Origin: an uncultured Clostridia bacterium
GTDB lineage: Bacteria; Bacillota; Clostridia; Oscillospirales; Ruminococcaceae
Direction: 5' to 3'
Assembly: GCA_947588775.1 (NCBI GenBank)
Contig: CANPZQ010000016.1
Coordinates: 1 to 22,565 of the forward strand
Length of the DNA: 22,565 nt
The notes below the pieces were generated by a model. The model saw nothing but the letters and a program-made list of their open reading frames with translations. It made no database searches and was not told where the DNA came from. The position numbers and the translations under genes are program-made. This document shows positions 8,467 through 16,412 of this stretch, piece after piece (the stretch's first letter is position 1; each line of letters starts with the position of its first letter).

Positions 8467-10263
8467 ATGTCCGAAAAAACACCGCTTCGCTCCGAAATTC
8501 CGGAGCAGTTCAAATGGAGGCTCGAGGACGTATTCGAGAGCGACGAGGAATGGCTTAAAGCCCTCGAAAACGCCGAGCAGCTTATCACCCGAGGCGAGGC
8601 CTTCAAGGGCCGCCTTGGCGAGAGCGCGAAAACGCTCCTCGAATTTATGCGCTACGACGACGAATGCACAATCGCGCTCTACGCGATTTCCGGCTATGCA
8701 AGCCAGCGCGGCGACGAGGACACCGATAACCCGAAGTATCAGGACTACGGGCTTAGGGTTCAGTCCTATTTCGTCAGGTATTCCTCCGCGCTCGCCTTTG
8801 TAAGGCCGGAGCTTACGGCGATTGACGACGAAAAAATCGAGAGATTCTATAAGGAGGAGCCGGAGCTCGAGCTTTACCGCCTCGCCCTCGACAGAATCCG
8901 CCGCGAACGCGAGCATACCCTCGGCGAGAGCGAGGAAACGATTATGGCCGCCGCTTCTCCGCTTATGAGCGCGGCCGAAAACGCCTATTCGCTCTTTGAA
9001 AGCGCGGACATCAAATTTCCGCCCGCGAAGGGGAGCGACGGGGCCGAACACGAGCTTACAAACTCGACCTACGGCGTTCTTATTAAGGACGGCGACCGCG
9101 AGCTCAGGCGTTCGGCGTTCATGAACACCTACAACACCTATTCCGGCTTCAAAAACACCGTCGCCGCGCTCTACGACGCCGAGGTGAAGGGGAGAATCTT
9201 CAACGCGACCTGCCGCAAGTATCCCTCCTGCCTCGAAGCCTCGCTTTCGCGAAACGAGGTGCCTGTTTCGGTATACAAGAACCTCGTCGACACGGTTCGC
9301 GCGAATCTTGGATATATGCATAAATACGTTAAGCTTCGCAAGGAGCTTATGCATCTTGACGAGCTGCACATGTACGATTTATACACGTCGCTCGTTCCCG
9401 ACGCGGACAGAAAGATTGACTTTGAGGAAGCTAAGGCTACGGTTCTTGACGCGCTTTCGGTCATGGGCAAGGACTACACCGACATGCTCCGAGAGGGCTT
9501 TGAGAACCGCTGGATAGACGTTTACGAGAATGTCGGAAAGCGTTCGGGGGCCTATTCCTCCGGCATGAGGCCGCACCCATATGTTCTTCTGAACCACAAG
9601 GACACCCTCGACTGCATGTTCACGCTCGCTCATGAGATGGGCCACGCGCTGCACTCCTATCTTTCCCTGAAGAACCAGCCGACCGTCTACAGCGACTATG
9701 TTATATTTGTCGCGGAGGTCGCCTCGACCTGCAACGAAGCCCTTTTGATGCAGCATCTTCTTTCAAAGACCGAGGACAGAAAAGAGCGGGCGTATCTGAT
9801 TAACTACTTCCTGGAGCAGTTCCGCACGACCCTTTACCGCCAGACTATGTTCGCGGAATTTGAGATGCTGACTGCGGAGATGGCGGAGCGGGGCGAAAGC
9901 CTTACGGCGGAGTCGCTTTCATCGCTTTACCACAGGCTGAACAAGGAATACTACGGAGATGACGTCGTTTCCGACCCGGAAATCGCCTACGAGTGGGAGC
10001 GAATTCCGCACTTCTACTACAATTTCTATGTTTTCCAGTACGCCACCGGCTTCAGCGCGGCAATCGCGCTTTCCTCGAGGATTCTCAAAGAGGGCGCGCC
10101 GGCGGTTGCGGACTACAAAAAATTCCTCTCGGGAGGCTGTTCCGCCGACCCGATTACGCTCCTGAAAATCGCCGGGGTCGACATGAACACCCCCGAGCCG
10201 ATAGAGAGCGCGCTGAAGCAGTTCGACGAGCTGATTGACGAGATGGAAGAGCTTATGAAATGA
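8467..10263 (+). CDS. pepF: oligoendopeptidase F (M3 family metallopeptidase)
   Basis: Cytoplasmic zinc peptidase that degrades short peptides, 598 residues, the usual size for PepF. The zinc motif HEMGH is at 389-393 within LAHEMGHALHSYLS, and Glu417 in FVAEVASTCNEALL is the expected third zinc ligand. The C-terminal stretch FYYNFYVFQYATGFSAA is also characteristic, with tyrosines that bind substrate in this family. No signal peptide is seen. Ribosome binding site GAAAGGAG at 8451-8458. It follows prmA closely and precedes a membrane protein gene after 42 bp. Confidence 0.96.
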   Translation: MSEKTPLRSEIPEQFKWRLEDVFESDEEWLKALENAEQLITRGEAFKGRLGESAKTLLEFMRYDDECTIALYAISGYASQRGDEDTDNPKYQDYGLRVQSYFVRYSSALAFVRPELTAIDDEKIERFYKEEPELELYRLALDRIRREREHTLGESEETIMAAASPLMSAAENAYSLFESADIKFPPAKGSDGAEHELTNSTYGVLIKDGDRELRRSAFMNTYNTYSGFKNTVAALYDAEVKGRIFNATCRKYPSCLEASLSRNEVPVSVYKNLVDTVRANLGYMHKYVKLRKELMHLDELHMYDLYTSLVPDADRKIDFEEAKATVLDALSVMGKDYTDMLREGFENRWIDVYENVGKRSGAYSSGMRPHPYVLLNHKDTLDCMFTLAHEMGHALHSYLSLKNQPTVYSDYVIFVAEVASTCNEALLMQHLLSKTEDRKERAYLINYFLEQFRTTLYRQTMFAEFEMLTAEMAERGESLTAESLSSLYHRLNKEYYGDDVVSDPEIAYEWERIPHFYYNFYVFQYATGFSAAIALSSRILKEGAPAVADYKKFLSGGCSADPITLLKIAGVDMNTPEPIESALKQFDELIDEMEELMK

Positions 10264-10305
10264 CGAAAACGGGCAGGCCGAGCGGCGGCCGGCAACGGAG
10301 GATTT

Positions 10306-10950
10306 ATGTTTGATTTTCTGAATAACATACGAAATGCCGAAAATAAAATTCCCCTTACCGGACAGATAATAAGCACCGCTGCCATAGCACTTTTCGGAAT
10401 CGCGTCGGGAACGTTTTCAAAGTTTCTCGACACCGTCCCCGTCAGCAGCCTGCCCGCTCTGTTCCGGTACTTGGACGTGACGAATTTCCTTGGACGTTTC
10501 GCCATATGGGTTTTCCTCGCCGTATGCATTTCGGTTTACAGTTTTTCGCCGATAAGAGCGGCAATCAACGTGTTCACGTTCTTTTCTGGCATGGTGCTCA
10601 GCTACTATCTGTATTCGTCGTTTGTTGCGGGCTTTTTTCCAAAAAGTTATGCGATGATTTGGGCTGCCTTTACCGTTGCTTCGCCGTTTCTCGCCTTTAT
10701 TTGCTGGTATGCGAAAGGCGAGAGCAGAATATCGCTGATTCTTTCCGCGGGGATTATAGCCGTTCTTTTTGACATGTCGTTTGCGTACGGAATCGGATAT
10801 TTTAAAGGCCGCTCTCTTTTGGAGGTACTGACATTTTTATGCGGGTGCGTTGTCCTGAAACGCAAGTCTTTGGCGGAAAACGCGATTATGATGGCGGCAG
10901 GGGTTGTGATTGCGGTGGGGATTGATGTTGTTATGCCGTTTTCTTTGTGA
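10306..10950 (+). CDS. unrecognised multi-pass membrane protein
   Basis: I do not recognise this 214-residue protein. It is strongly hydrophobic, with about six likely membrane helices (roughly residues 20-38, 62-80, 84-106, 113-134, 141-163, 190-210) separated by short loops, and a basic stretch KGRSLLE near 168-174. No catalytic or binding motif stands out. The start has GGAGG at 10297-10301, only 4 bp before ATG. It is 42 bp downstream of pepF on the same strand and may be the last gene of that transcript; a strong terminator follows. The reading frame looks real because of its length, the start site and the membrane pattern. Confidence 0.7.
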   Translation: MFDFLNNIRNAENKIPLTGQIISTAAIALFGIASGTFSKFLDTVPVSSLPALFRYLDVTNFLGRFAIWVFLAVCISVYSFSPIRAAINVFTFFSGMVLSYYLYSSFVAGFFPKSYAMIWAAFTVASPFLAFICWYAKGESRISLILSAGIIAVLFDMSFAYGIGYFKGRSLLEVLTFLCGCVVLKRKSLAENAIMMAAGVVIAVGIDVVMPFSL

Positions 10951-11008
10951 TGAGTAGGGAGCGGGTGCTGTAGAGTGGGGGTATATGTGAACTTATATAT
11001 GAAAAAAG

Positions 11009-11040
11009 GCAGGCGGGTTTTCGCCTGCTTTTTGCCTTTT
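11009..11040 (+). terminator. intrinsic terminator after the membrane protein gene
   Basis: Stem GCAGGCG (11009-11015) with CGCCTGC (11022-11028), then TTTTT, GCC and another T run; an A run precedes it, so it may work in both directions. It closely resembles the terminator at 19099-19131. Confidence 0.85.
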
Positions 11041-11087
11041 TATGCCCAAATTCGCTTTTTTCTCACATGACCCTTTCGTATACCCCC

Positions 11088-11170
11088 GCCGCGCGGACGG
11101 AGCTGGCTGAGTGGGCCCCACCCGCCCGCCCCCGCACCCTATCCTCCTGTCCCCGCTCCGTCCGCGCGGC
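11088..11170 (+). repeat. element A, copy 5 (C-rich strand on +)
   Basis: 83 bp with perfect 16-bp arms GCCGCGCGGACGGAGC (11088-11103) and GCTCCGTCCGCGCGGC (11155-11170). Relative to copies 1-3 the outer bases differ on both arms in a compensating way. Core CCCCACCCGCCCGCCCCC at about 11116-11133. It lies between the convergent ends of the membrane protein gene and the AraC-type gene. The rest of the 329-bp gap (11171-11279) shows nothing I can name. Confidence 0.9.
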
Positions 11171-11279
11171 TTGCTTGTTTGAATAAGAACAAAAATAGCT
11201 TTCGCGCTCTGCGGGCTTCGACGGTGCCGCTGCCCCCTGCCCCTGCAATTCATTTCCAAAAGTTCTGAGCAAGCCCGCC

Positions 11280-12089
11280 CTAATATTCAATTTCCCCCAC
11301 CGCGGCGCGTTTGCGGTATTCCGTCGGGGTGAGGCCGGTTTTCAGCTTGAATTGGCGCATGAAGCTGTAGCAGCAGTTGTAGCCGCACTTTTCCGCGATT
11401 TCGCTGACCAGAGAATTTGTCGATAAAAGCAGCCGCTTCGCGTAGACCATCCGCGAATTTATCATGTCGTTGATGACGCTTGTCCCGAACGCCTTTTTAT
11501 AGAGGTGCTCAAGCCCAGAAATGCTCACGCCGAGCTCGTCCGCCAGAACCGCGACCGTCGGCAGGCTCCCCGGCTCCAGATAAATCCTCGAACGCAGGCC
11601 GACAAGGCTTGCGCGGCGTTCCGTGGCGGGGCTCGCCTCGTGGGTGGATTTTCGGGTGACGGCGCGGGAAATTCTTTTAAAAAGAATGTCGGTATATGCA
11701 TGAACGATTTCCTCGTGGAAGCTCTCGGAGCTGTAAAATTCCACCGTCATCTCGTAAATCAGGGCGGACAGCCCCTCCACAGACCCAAGAAAAACGGGCT
11801 TATTGATTGAAATTCCCATATTTTTGAGAATGTCAACGTCGCTGTCGGTCATGTTGAAATAAAACCAGTCGTCGACATAGTCCTGCCCGTCCGAGCCGTA
11901 GCAGCAGGGGATTTTCGGCTCTAAGATGAAAACGGTTCCGGCGCGCACGGCAAAATTCTCGCCGTCAATCATCATCGCGGCCGGCGATTTCATCAGCAAA
12001 AAGAGCCATGCGCCGGGGCCTTCGGGGCAGTCGAGCTTAAACTCGCTGCCGTGGGTGTGGTTGTATCCGATGGAACCGATTTTAATCAT
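11280..12089 (-). CDS. AraC-family transcriptional regulator
   Basis: 269-residue regulator. An N-terminal cupin-like sensing domain (about 1-150, NHTHGSEFKLDCPEGPGAWLF, RAGTVFILEPKIPCCYG) is followed by a C-terminal double helix-turn-helix (about 165-262), with LADELGVSISGLEHLYKKAFG as the first and EIAEKCGYNCCYSFMRQFKLKTGLTPTEYRKR as the second, conserved AraC motif. Such proteins usually sense a sugar or small ligand. The start at 12089 has AAAGGAG 8 bp upstream; an in-frame ATG at 12131 overlaps the -10 region and is rejected. It is divergent from two solute-binding lipoprotein genes and may regulate them; this is inferred from position only. Confidence 0.92.
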   Translation of the reverse strand: MIKIGSIGYNHTHGSEFKLDCPEGPGAWLFLLMKSPAAMMIDGENFAVRAGTVFILEPKIPCCYGSDGQDYVDDWFYFNMTDSDVDILKNMGISINKPVFLGSVEGLSALIYEMTVEFYSSESFHEEIVHAYTDILFKRISRAVTRKSTHEASPATERRASLVGLRSRIYLEPGSLPTVAVLADELGVSISGLEHLYKKAFGTSVINDMINSRMVYAKRLLLSTNSLVSEIAEKCGYNCCYSFMRQFKLKTGLTPTEYRKRAAVGEIEY

Positions 12090-12119
12090 GCGGCATTCTC
12101 CTTTGCGGGTCTTTTTTTG

Positions 12120-12148
12120 AGTATAGCACAAAATTCGGGGGAATGCAA
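12120..12148 (-). promoter_or_regulatory. promoter of the AraC-type regulator gene
   Basis: On the minus strand TTGCAT (12148-12143) and TATACT (12125-12120) are separated by 17 bp, about 30 bp before the start codon at 12089. Confidence 0.7.
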
Positions 12149-12164
12149 GGGCTGGGGGAGGGAA

Positions 12165-12246
12165 GCGCGGCGAAAAAGCGGGGGAGATTGTGCGAAATGG
12201 GGGTGGGCGGGCGGGTGGGCGCAGGAAAGCAGCTTTTTCGCCGCGC
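12165..12246 (-). repeat. element A, copy 6 (G-rich strand on +)
   Basis: 82 bp with perfect 15-bp arms GCGCGGCGAAAAAGC (12165-12179) and GCTTTTTCGCCGCGC (12232-12246). The A/T-rich inner arm is unique to this copy and is matched on both sides. The core on + reads GGGGGTGGGCGGGCGGGTGGG in effect five G runs, at about 12199-12219. It begins 17 bp from the AraC gene's -35 box and points opposite to copy 7. Confidence 0.9.
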
Positions 12247-12287
12247 GGGGTTTTGCGCAGAAGCGAAGCAAACAGCCCGGCCCAAAA

Positions 12288-12348
12288 GCCTGCCCCTCAC
12301 CCGCCCCCACTCCGCCTCCGGCTCCGGGGGACGGGATTCGGCGCAGGC
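12288..12348. repeat. palindromic module B, copy 1
   Basis: 61 bp with ends GCCTG (12288-12292) and CAGGC (12344-12348). Inner arms CCCGCCCCC and GGGGGACGGG pair, with CTCCGCC and GGCTCCGG around the centre. It lies 41 bp from A copy 6 on one side and 42 bp from A copy 7 on the other, so the whole 12165-12475 segment is a mirror A-B-A arrangement. Confidence 0.75.
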
Positions 12349-12390
12349 CGGGGAGGGGCGCGCGGCCCTTTTCGGGCTTCCTGCTTGCCC

Positions 12391-12475
12391 GGCGCGGCGG
12401 GGAAAGCTGGCTTCGTCGGCCCACCCGCCCGCCCCCGTCATTTCCTGCCATTTTGACCGCTTCCCCCGCCGCGCC
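12391..12475 (+). repeat. element A, copy 7 (C-rich strand on +)
   Basis: 85 bp. Left arm GGCGCGGCGGGGAAAGC (12391-12407), right arm GCTTCCCCCGCCGCGCC (12459-12475): 16 of 17 bp pair. Core CCCACCCGCCCGCCCCC at about 12420-12436. It is the inward-facing partner of copy 6 around module B1. Confidence 0.88.
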
Positions 12476-12551
12476 TCCCCCCTTCATTCGTCACTTTCAC
12501 CAACTCCCGCCCCCAAAATCTATGCACCCCGCCAAACTTTCCCCCGCCCCC

Positions 12552-12582
12552 TTGACACTTCCCCAAGGTAAGAGCGTACAAT
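12552..12582 (+). promoter_or_regulatory. possible promoter for the first solute-binding lipoprotein gene
   Basis: TTGACA (12552-12557) and TACAAT (12577-12582) with a 19-bp spacer, longer than optimal, 45 bp before the start codon. The long spacer could mean dependence on an activator such as the divergent AraC-type protein; this is speculative. Confidence 0.55.
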
Positions 12583-12626
12583 TTCCCCGAAAACAGCGGG
12601 CGCGACGCCCGAAAAGGAGGAAACCG

Positions 12627-14447
12627 ATGAAGCTTGTTAAATTTTTTGCGATGGCTGCCGCGGCGGTGGTTATGTTCAGTTCATGTGGGGAAAAGGCGGC
12701 GGAGGAGGGGCGCGGCGGCGCATTGAATCCCTTCGCCCCGACCGGCGAAAAGGTCGAAAGCGCGATTTTCGGCCAGCGCGCGGCGTTTGACGGCTTTACC
12801 CCGGCCGACGGAATCGCCCTGCCGGTCGACGCGTCAGAAATCGTCGACATGCTTGAAATAGATAAGTCGCTTTACTTTTTGACAAACGGCGCGGTGCATT
12901 CTTTGAACCTTGAAACCGGCGAGGCGCGGCTGCTTATAGAAACCGATGCAAAAATGTTTGCGACCGACGGCGGAAGTATCTTCACATACGCCCCGCAAAC
13001 CGGCCAGCTATGCGCCTTTGCGCCGACAGGGGAGGGGATTTCCGAGCGCGAAATAATGCTCGAAAGTGACAATCTCGAGGTCGAAAAGCTCTACGTCACT
13101 GACAGCTTTTTCAGCTTCCTCTGCCGCGAAAAATCCACCGGAATCGCCCGCTTCGAGCACCGTGTTTTCGACCGCGAAACACTTGAATTTGTAAACAAGG
13201 TTAGCGAAAACGGCAGCCTCGGCGGCACCTCGCCAAACCTCGCTTTCGCGCGTTACAAGGGCGACAGCCTCCTGAAAATCGAGGAAGGCACCTTCGACAG
13301 CCGCCTTGCTGAAGTATGCGAAATCGACCTAAAAGGCGGAAAATCGACCCGCCTCTGCACCGTCGAGATAAACGCCGCGGGCTCGGAAACCGCGCTTTTC
13401 TTCCGCGAAAAAACCGGCACCCTGCTTATTTTTGCCGCTCCATCTTCGAGGATAACTCCGAGCCCCGACTTCGCGCCGTTTCTGACGGAATGCTCGCTCA
13501 CCGACCCGGATAACGTAGTATTGAAGCGGTTTTACATCGATTCGCCCTGCGACAGGGTTTTCCTCGCCGCCAGCGAAAACATCGTTTCCGTGGTAACATC
13601 AGTTAATAATGAATATAGCTTCTTTGACTATCTTAATCCGCCGGAAGCGATAACGCTCGCCTGCGATTTTTCCGAAAAATTCGATAAAATAATTTACGGC
13701 TTTGAAAAGGAAACCGGGTTAATGGTCCGGACGGTGAGCTACGGCCTCGACTTCGACCGCCTCGGCCTTAAATTGATGGCTGGCGATACCGATTTTGACC
13801 TTTTCTCACCTGTTTATTACATGAGCCAGCGAAAATATTTCCTTTCGGGCGCGTTCGAGGATTTGGCGAAGTACGACGGCCTTAAATCGCGCCTCGACGG
13901 CAGCTCCGCGGGCTTCGTCGCGCTGCTTGACGGCAAATATGTCGGCATGCCGACCCATGTCGGAGGCTTTTTCGCCGACAACTACGAGCCCGAGCCTGTC
14001 GAGCTTGCGCGGCTCGGCTATCTTGCGGAAAATGTTGATATTACAAAGGGAATTTACCGCGACCCGGACGGCGACAAGCTATATAAGCTTCTTAAATTTA
14101 TCGCAGACGGAGGCGGCAAAAATCCGCCCTTCGGCAGGGATTTGAACGTCGTTTCAAACGATTTTATCGTGATGAATCCCGCGAGCGAAAATAAAGCGAA
14201 TGCCGTTAAATTTTTGGAATATCTTTTCGACGTTTGCAGCGGCGCGAAAGGCGAAAACGCGCAGCAGTACGCCGAAATCTCCGACCCCGACAGCTGCGCC
14301 GTTATGTGGCACTTTTTCGCCGCCGACTACGTCCAGCCGGTTTTCGACGCATGCACTAAAGCTTCCCGCGGCGATATGAAATCCTCCGAACTGAAAGCCC
14401 TCGCCCGCGAGGCCGCCGAACAGGTAAGAATGAGGGTGGGGGAGTAG
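12627..14447 (+). CDS. lipoprotein with a solute-binding-like C-terminal half
   Basis: 606-residue predicted lipoprotein with signal peptide and acylated Cys20 (MFSSC). The C-terminal part from about residue 342 (ITLACDFSEKFDKIIYGFEKETG, then DFDLFSPVYYMSQRKYFLSGAFEDLAKY and LDGKYVGMPTHVGG) resembles extracellular solute-binding proteins of sugar ABC importers. It is short for such a protein. Residues about 30-340 have repeated LYFLTNGAVHSLNLETGE-like beta-strand patterns suggestive of a propeller-type fold, an unusual addition. A function in binding a carbohydrate-like ligand at the cell surface is inferred. The start at 12627 has AAAAGGAGG at 12612-12620; the frame stays open upstream to 12051 only because the GC-rich repeats lack stops. 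A second lipoprotein gene follows 112 bp downstream under its own promoter. Confidence 0.8.
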   Translation: MKLVKFFAMAAAAVVMFSSCGEKAAEEGRGGALNPFAPTGEKVESAIFGQRAAFDGFTPADGIALPVDASEIVDMLEIDKSLYFLTNGAVHSLNLETGEARLLIETDAKMFATDGGSIFTYAPQTGQLCAFAPTGEGISEREIMLESDNLEVEKLYVTDSFFSFLCREKSTGIARFEHRVFDRETLEFVNKVSENGSLGGTSPNLAFARYKGDSLLKIEEGTFDSRLAEVCEIDLKGGKSTRLCTVEINAAGSETALFFREKTGTLLIFAAPSSRITPSPDFAPFLTECSLTDPDNVVLKRFYIDSPCDRVFLAASENIVSVVTSVNNEYSFFDYLNPPEAITLACDFSEKFDKIIYGFEKETGLMVRTVSYGLDFDRLGLKLMAGDTDFDLFSPVYYMSQRKYFLSGAFEDLAKYDGLKSRLDGSSAGFVALLDGKYVGMPTHVGGFFADNYEPEPVELARLGYLAENVDITKGIYRDPDGDKLYKLLKFIADGGGKNPPFGRDLNVVSNDFIVMNPASENKANAVKFLEYLFDVCSGAKGENAQQYAEISDPDSCAVMWHFFAADYVQPVFDACTKASRGDMKSSELKALAREAAEQVRMRVGE

Positions 14448-14491
14448 CGAAAATTTGCAGATTCTGTTACCTCATTCCGTGAAATAATTCA

Positions 14492-14520
14492 TTGACGAAA
14501 CCGCAGAAATGTTCTATCAT
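14492..14520 (+). promoter_or_regulatory. promoter for the second solute-binding lipoprotein gene
   Basis: TTGACG (14492-14497), 17-bp spacer, TATCAT (14515-14520), 40 bp before the start codon. It allows expression independent of the upstream lipoprotein gene. Confidence 0.7.
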
Positions 14521-14559
14521 AAAATTATCGGGCTTTTATATTATTTAAGGAGGCTTTTT

Positions 14560-16011
14560 ATGAAAAGAATAATCGCGGTTTTGATGGCGGCTCTGATACT
14601 TGTCGCGCTCGTCGGGTGCGGCAGCCGAAAGCGTCAGGTTATTCAGCTCACGCTTTCCACCGAGGATTCCGAGGCGATTCTGCGCGCGGCGGGAATTACT
14701 CTTCCCGACGTCGCCGAGGCTCCCGCCGCCGGAACTACAATCAAGTGGATTAACTTCCACGACCCCTTCCACAACTACAAGGATACTGAAAAGGTCAACA
14801 CCGGCTACTGGACCTTCAAGGAAAAATACGGCTGTGAAATTGAGTGGATTGAAACGACGTGGGAAAACAACGCCGAAACCCTCGCAAACCTCGTCGTTGC
14901 GGGTAATTCTCCCGACTTCACTCAGGCGGGAGAGGGGATTTTCCCGAGCGGCGCGCTCAGGGGAATGTATCAGCCCGTCGATACCTACATCGACTACGAC
15001 GACCCGCTTTGGGCGGACATGAAGCGGTTCGCATACGACTATTACAGCCTCGACGGCAGGCCGTATTTCATTATAAACGACATGTCGTTTAATAAAGTCG
15101 TTATCTATAACCGCCGCGTAATCGACGAATACGGCTACGACGACCCGGCGGAGCTCTACGCCAACGACGAGTGGTTCTGGTCGACGTTTTACGACATGTG
15201 CCTTGACTTTTCAGACCCCGACCAGAACCGCTATGCCCTCGCCGGCTGGTTCTTCCCCGCCGGAATCATGCATTCCTCGGGAAGCGTAATCGTCAGCTAT
15301 GACCCCGAGCAGCAGAAGTTTGTTTCAAACGCCGACGACCCGCGCCTTGAACGCGCCGAGGATTTGCTATATAATCTAAACAAAAACGACTGCACCTTCC
15401 CGATTTCAAACAACGGCTGGACGGTTCGCGACGGCGTTGAGGGGAAGGGCCTTAAGGAAGGGGACATGCTCTTCTACATCGCGGGAACATACGCCTTTAC
15501 CGGGCCGGTCGAGGACGTTTCCGCGCTGATGGGGGACATGGAGAGCCACGAGGTTATGCTCGTGCCGCTTCCGCGCGATGAAAACGGCGACGGCAAGTAC
15601 TATATCGAGAGCGAGCCTGTGGGATATGTGATGATTAAGGGCGCGTCAAACCCCGAGGGAGTCGCGCTGTTCAGCGCGTGCGAACGCTTTAAGGTCATCG
15701 ACCCGACCGTCGATTCAATCGAGGTCAAGCAGCTTCGGGAGATATATCTCTGGACCGATGAAATGCTTAATATGTATGACGAATGCTACCGCATAGCGAG
15801 CGAGCTTGCCGAAAACGGCGAAGCAATCGTGCTTTACGGCGACGGCCTCGGGAACGTGAACAGCTACGCGAGCCAGTTTGAAACTCAGGGCTTCGTCGCC
15901 GGCGGCGCGCAGACATGGGCGCAGCTCAAGGAGCAGAATCAGGAAACGCTGAACTACTACCTCGACGACCTTAACACGCAGATTTCGGAGTTCACCTATT
16001 CGGAATCGTAG
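14560..16011 (+). CDS. extracellular solute-binding lipoprotein (ABC importer type, family 1-like)
   Basis: 483-residue lipoprotein with a clear lipobox LVGC and acylated Cys20. The mature part starts with IKWINFHDPFHN and WTFKEKYGCEIEWIETTWENNAETLANLVVAGNSPDF, the usual opening of sugar-type solute-binding proteins, and later has FNKVVIYNRRVIDEYG, a ligand-lobe motif of the family, and EGDMLFYIAGTYAF. Length and layout fit a complete binding protein. No permease or ATPase genes follow; a terminator is 30 bp after the stop. The start at 14560 has AAGGAGG at 14547-14553. The ligand cannot be named from sequence. Confidence 0.88.
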   Translation: MKRIIAVLMAALILVALVGCGSRKRQVIQLTLSTEDSEAILRAAGITLPDVAEAPAAGTTIKWINFHDPFHNYKDTEKVNTGYWTFKEKYGCEIEWIETTWENNAETLANLVVAGNSPDFTQAGEGIFPSGALRGMYQPVDTYIDYDDPLWADMKRFAYDYYSLDGRPYFIINDMSFNKVVIYNRRVIDEYGYDDPAELYANDEWFWSTFYDMCLDFSDPDQNRYALAGWFFPAGIMHSSGSVIVSYDPEQQKFVSNADDPRLERAEDLLYNLNKNDCTFPISNNGWTVRDGVEGKGLKEGDMLFYIAGTYAFTGPVEDVSALMGDMESHEVMLVPLPRDENGDGKYYIESEPVGYVMIKGASNPEGVALFSACERFKVIDPTVDSIEVKQLREIYLWTDEMLNMYDECYRIASELAENGEAIVLYGDGLGNVNSYASQFETQGFVAGGAQTWAQLKEQNQETLNYYLDDLNTQISEFTYSES

Positions 16012-16040
16012 CGGATTAAAATATCGGGTTAATAAACCAA

Positions 16041-16074
16041 CCGCCGCCTGCGGATTTGCAGGCGGCGGGTTTTG
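16041..16074 (+). terminator. intrinsic terminator after the solute-binding lipoprotein gene
   Basis: An 11-bp perfect stem CCGCCGCCTGC (16041-16051) with GCAGGCGGCGG (16058-16068), 6-nt loop, then GTTTTG. The strongest hairpin terminator in the window. Confidence 0.88.
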
Positions 16075-16174
16075 TATACTAAAGTCCCGCGCCAACTGGG
16101 GGGTTAAGATACAATAAAGGTGTCGCAGCATTTTGGAAAAGAAAATACTCCACGAAAAAATATCGCTTTAAAGC

Positions 16175-16203
16175 TTGAAATTAAGCCGCGCTTATGATAT
16201 AAT
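16175..16203 (+). promoter_or_regulatory. promoter for hemW with a long leader
   Basis: TTGAAA (16175-16180), 17-bp spacer, perfect TATAAT (16198-16203). The start codon of hemW is 209 bp downstream, so the leader would contain a half-copy and a full copy of element A. Confidence 0.7.
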
Positions 16204-16264
16204 AAGCCAGAATTGTAAGCGTGGGTGATTTATAAGGCAGACTATATGAAATCACCTATCCCCC

Positions 16265-16281
16265 GCTTCCCCCGCCGCACC
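16265..16281 (+). repeat. half-copy (one arm) of element A
   Basis: GCTTCCCCCGCCGCACC differs by one base from the right arm of A copy 7, and the preceding CCTATCCCCC matches the sequence next to the right arm of the copy-10 type. No matching left arm is present upstream. It looks like a decayed or truncated element just before copy 8. Confidence 0.6.
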
Positions 16282-16296
16282 CTTACGCCAAACCAA

Positions 16297-16378
16297 GGCG
16301 CGGGGATGGAGCGGCCGGAAGCGGGAAATTATGGGGGCGGGCGGGTGGGGCGCGCGAAACGAGCTCCGTCCCCGCGCC
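16297..16378 (-). repeat. element A, copy 8 (G-rich strand on +), in the hemW leader
   Basis: 82 bp. Arms GGCGCGGGGATGGAGC (16297-16312) and GCTCCGTCCCCGCGCC (16363-16378) pair at 15 of 16 positions; the odd pair would be a G-U wobble in RNA. Core on + ATGGGGGCGGGCGGGTGGGG at 16331-16350. It lies between the probable hemW promoter and the hemW ribosome binding site. Confidence 0.9.
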
Positions 16379-16412
16379 GGTCCGAACCCGCGAACCAGAA
16401 AGGAGGCGTCCC

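Noticed and set aside
12165..12475. Long open frames on both strands across the A and B repeats, with recurring peptides such as NYGGGRVG and MGAGGWD
   Set aside because: The same DNA repeat translates to similar peptides at each site. GC-rich palindromes lack stops in all frames, no ribosome binding sites precede these frames, and copies differ by small insertions that change the frame. They are treated as DNA elements.
12051..12626. Upstream in-frame extension of the first lipoprotein gene
   Set aside because: It overlaps the AraC gene's start, its promoter and the repeats, and would hide the lipoprotein signal peptide. The start at 12627 has a strong ribosome binding site.
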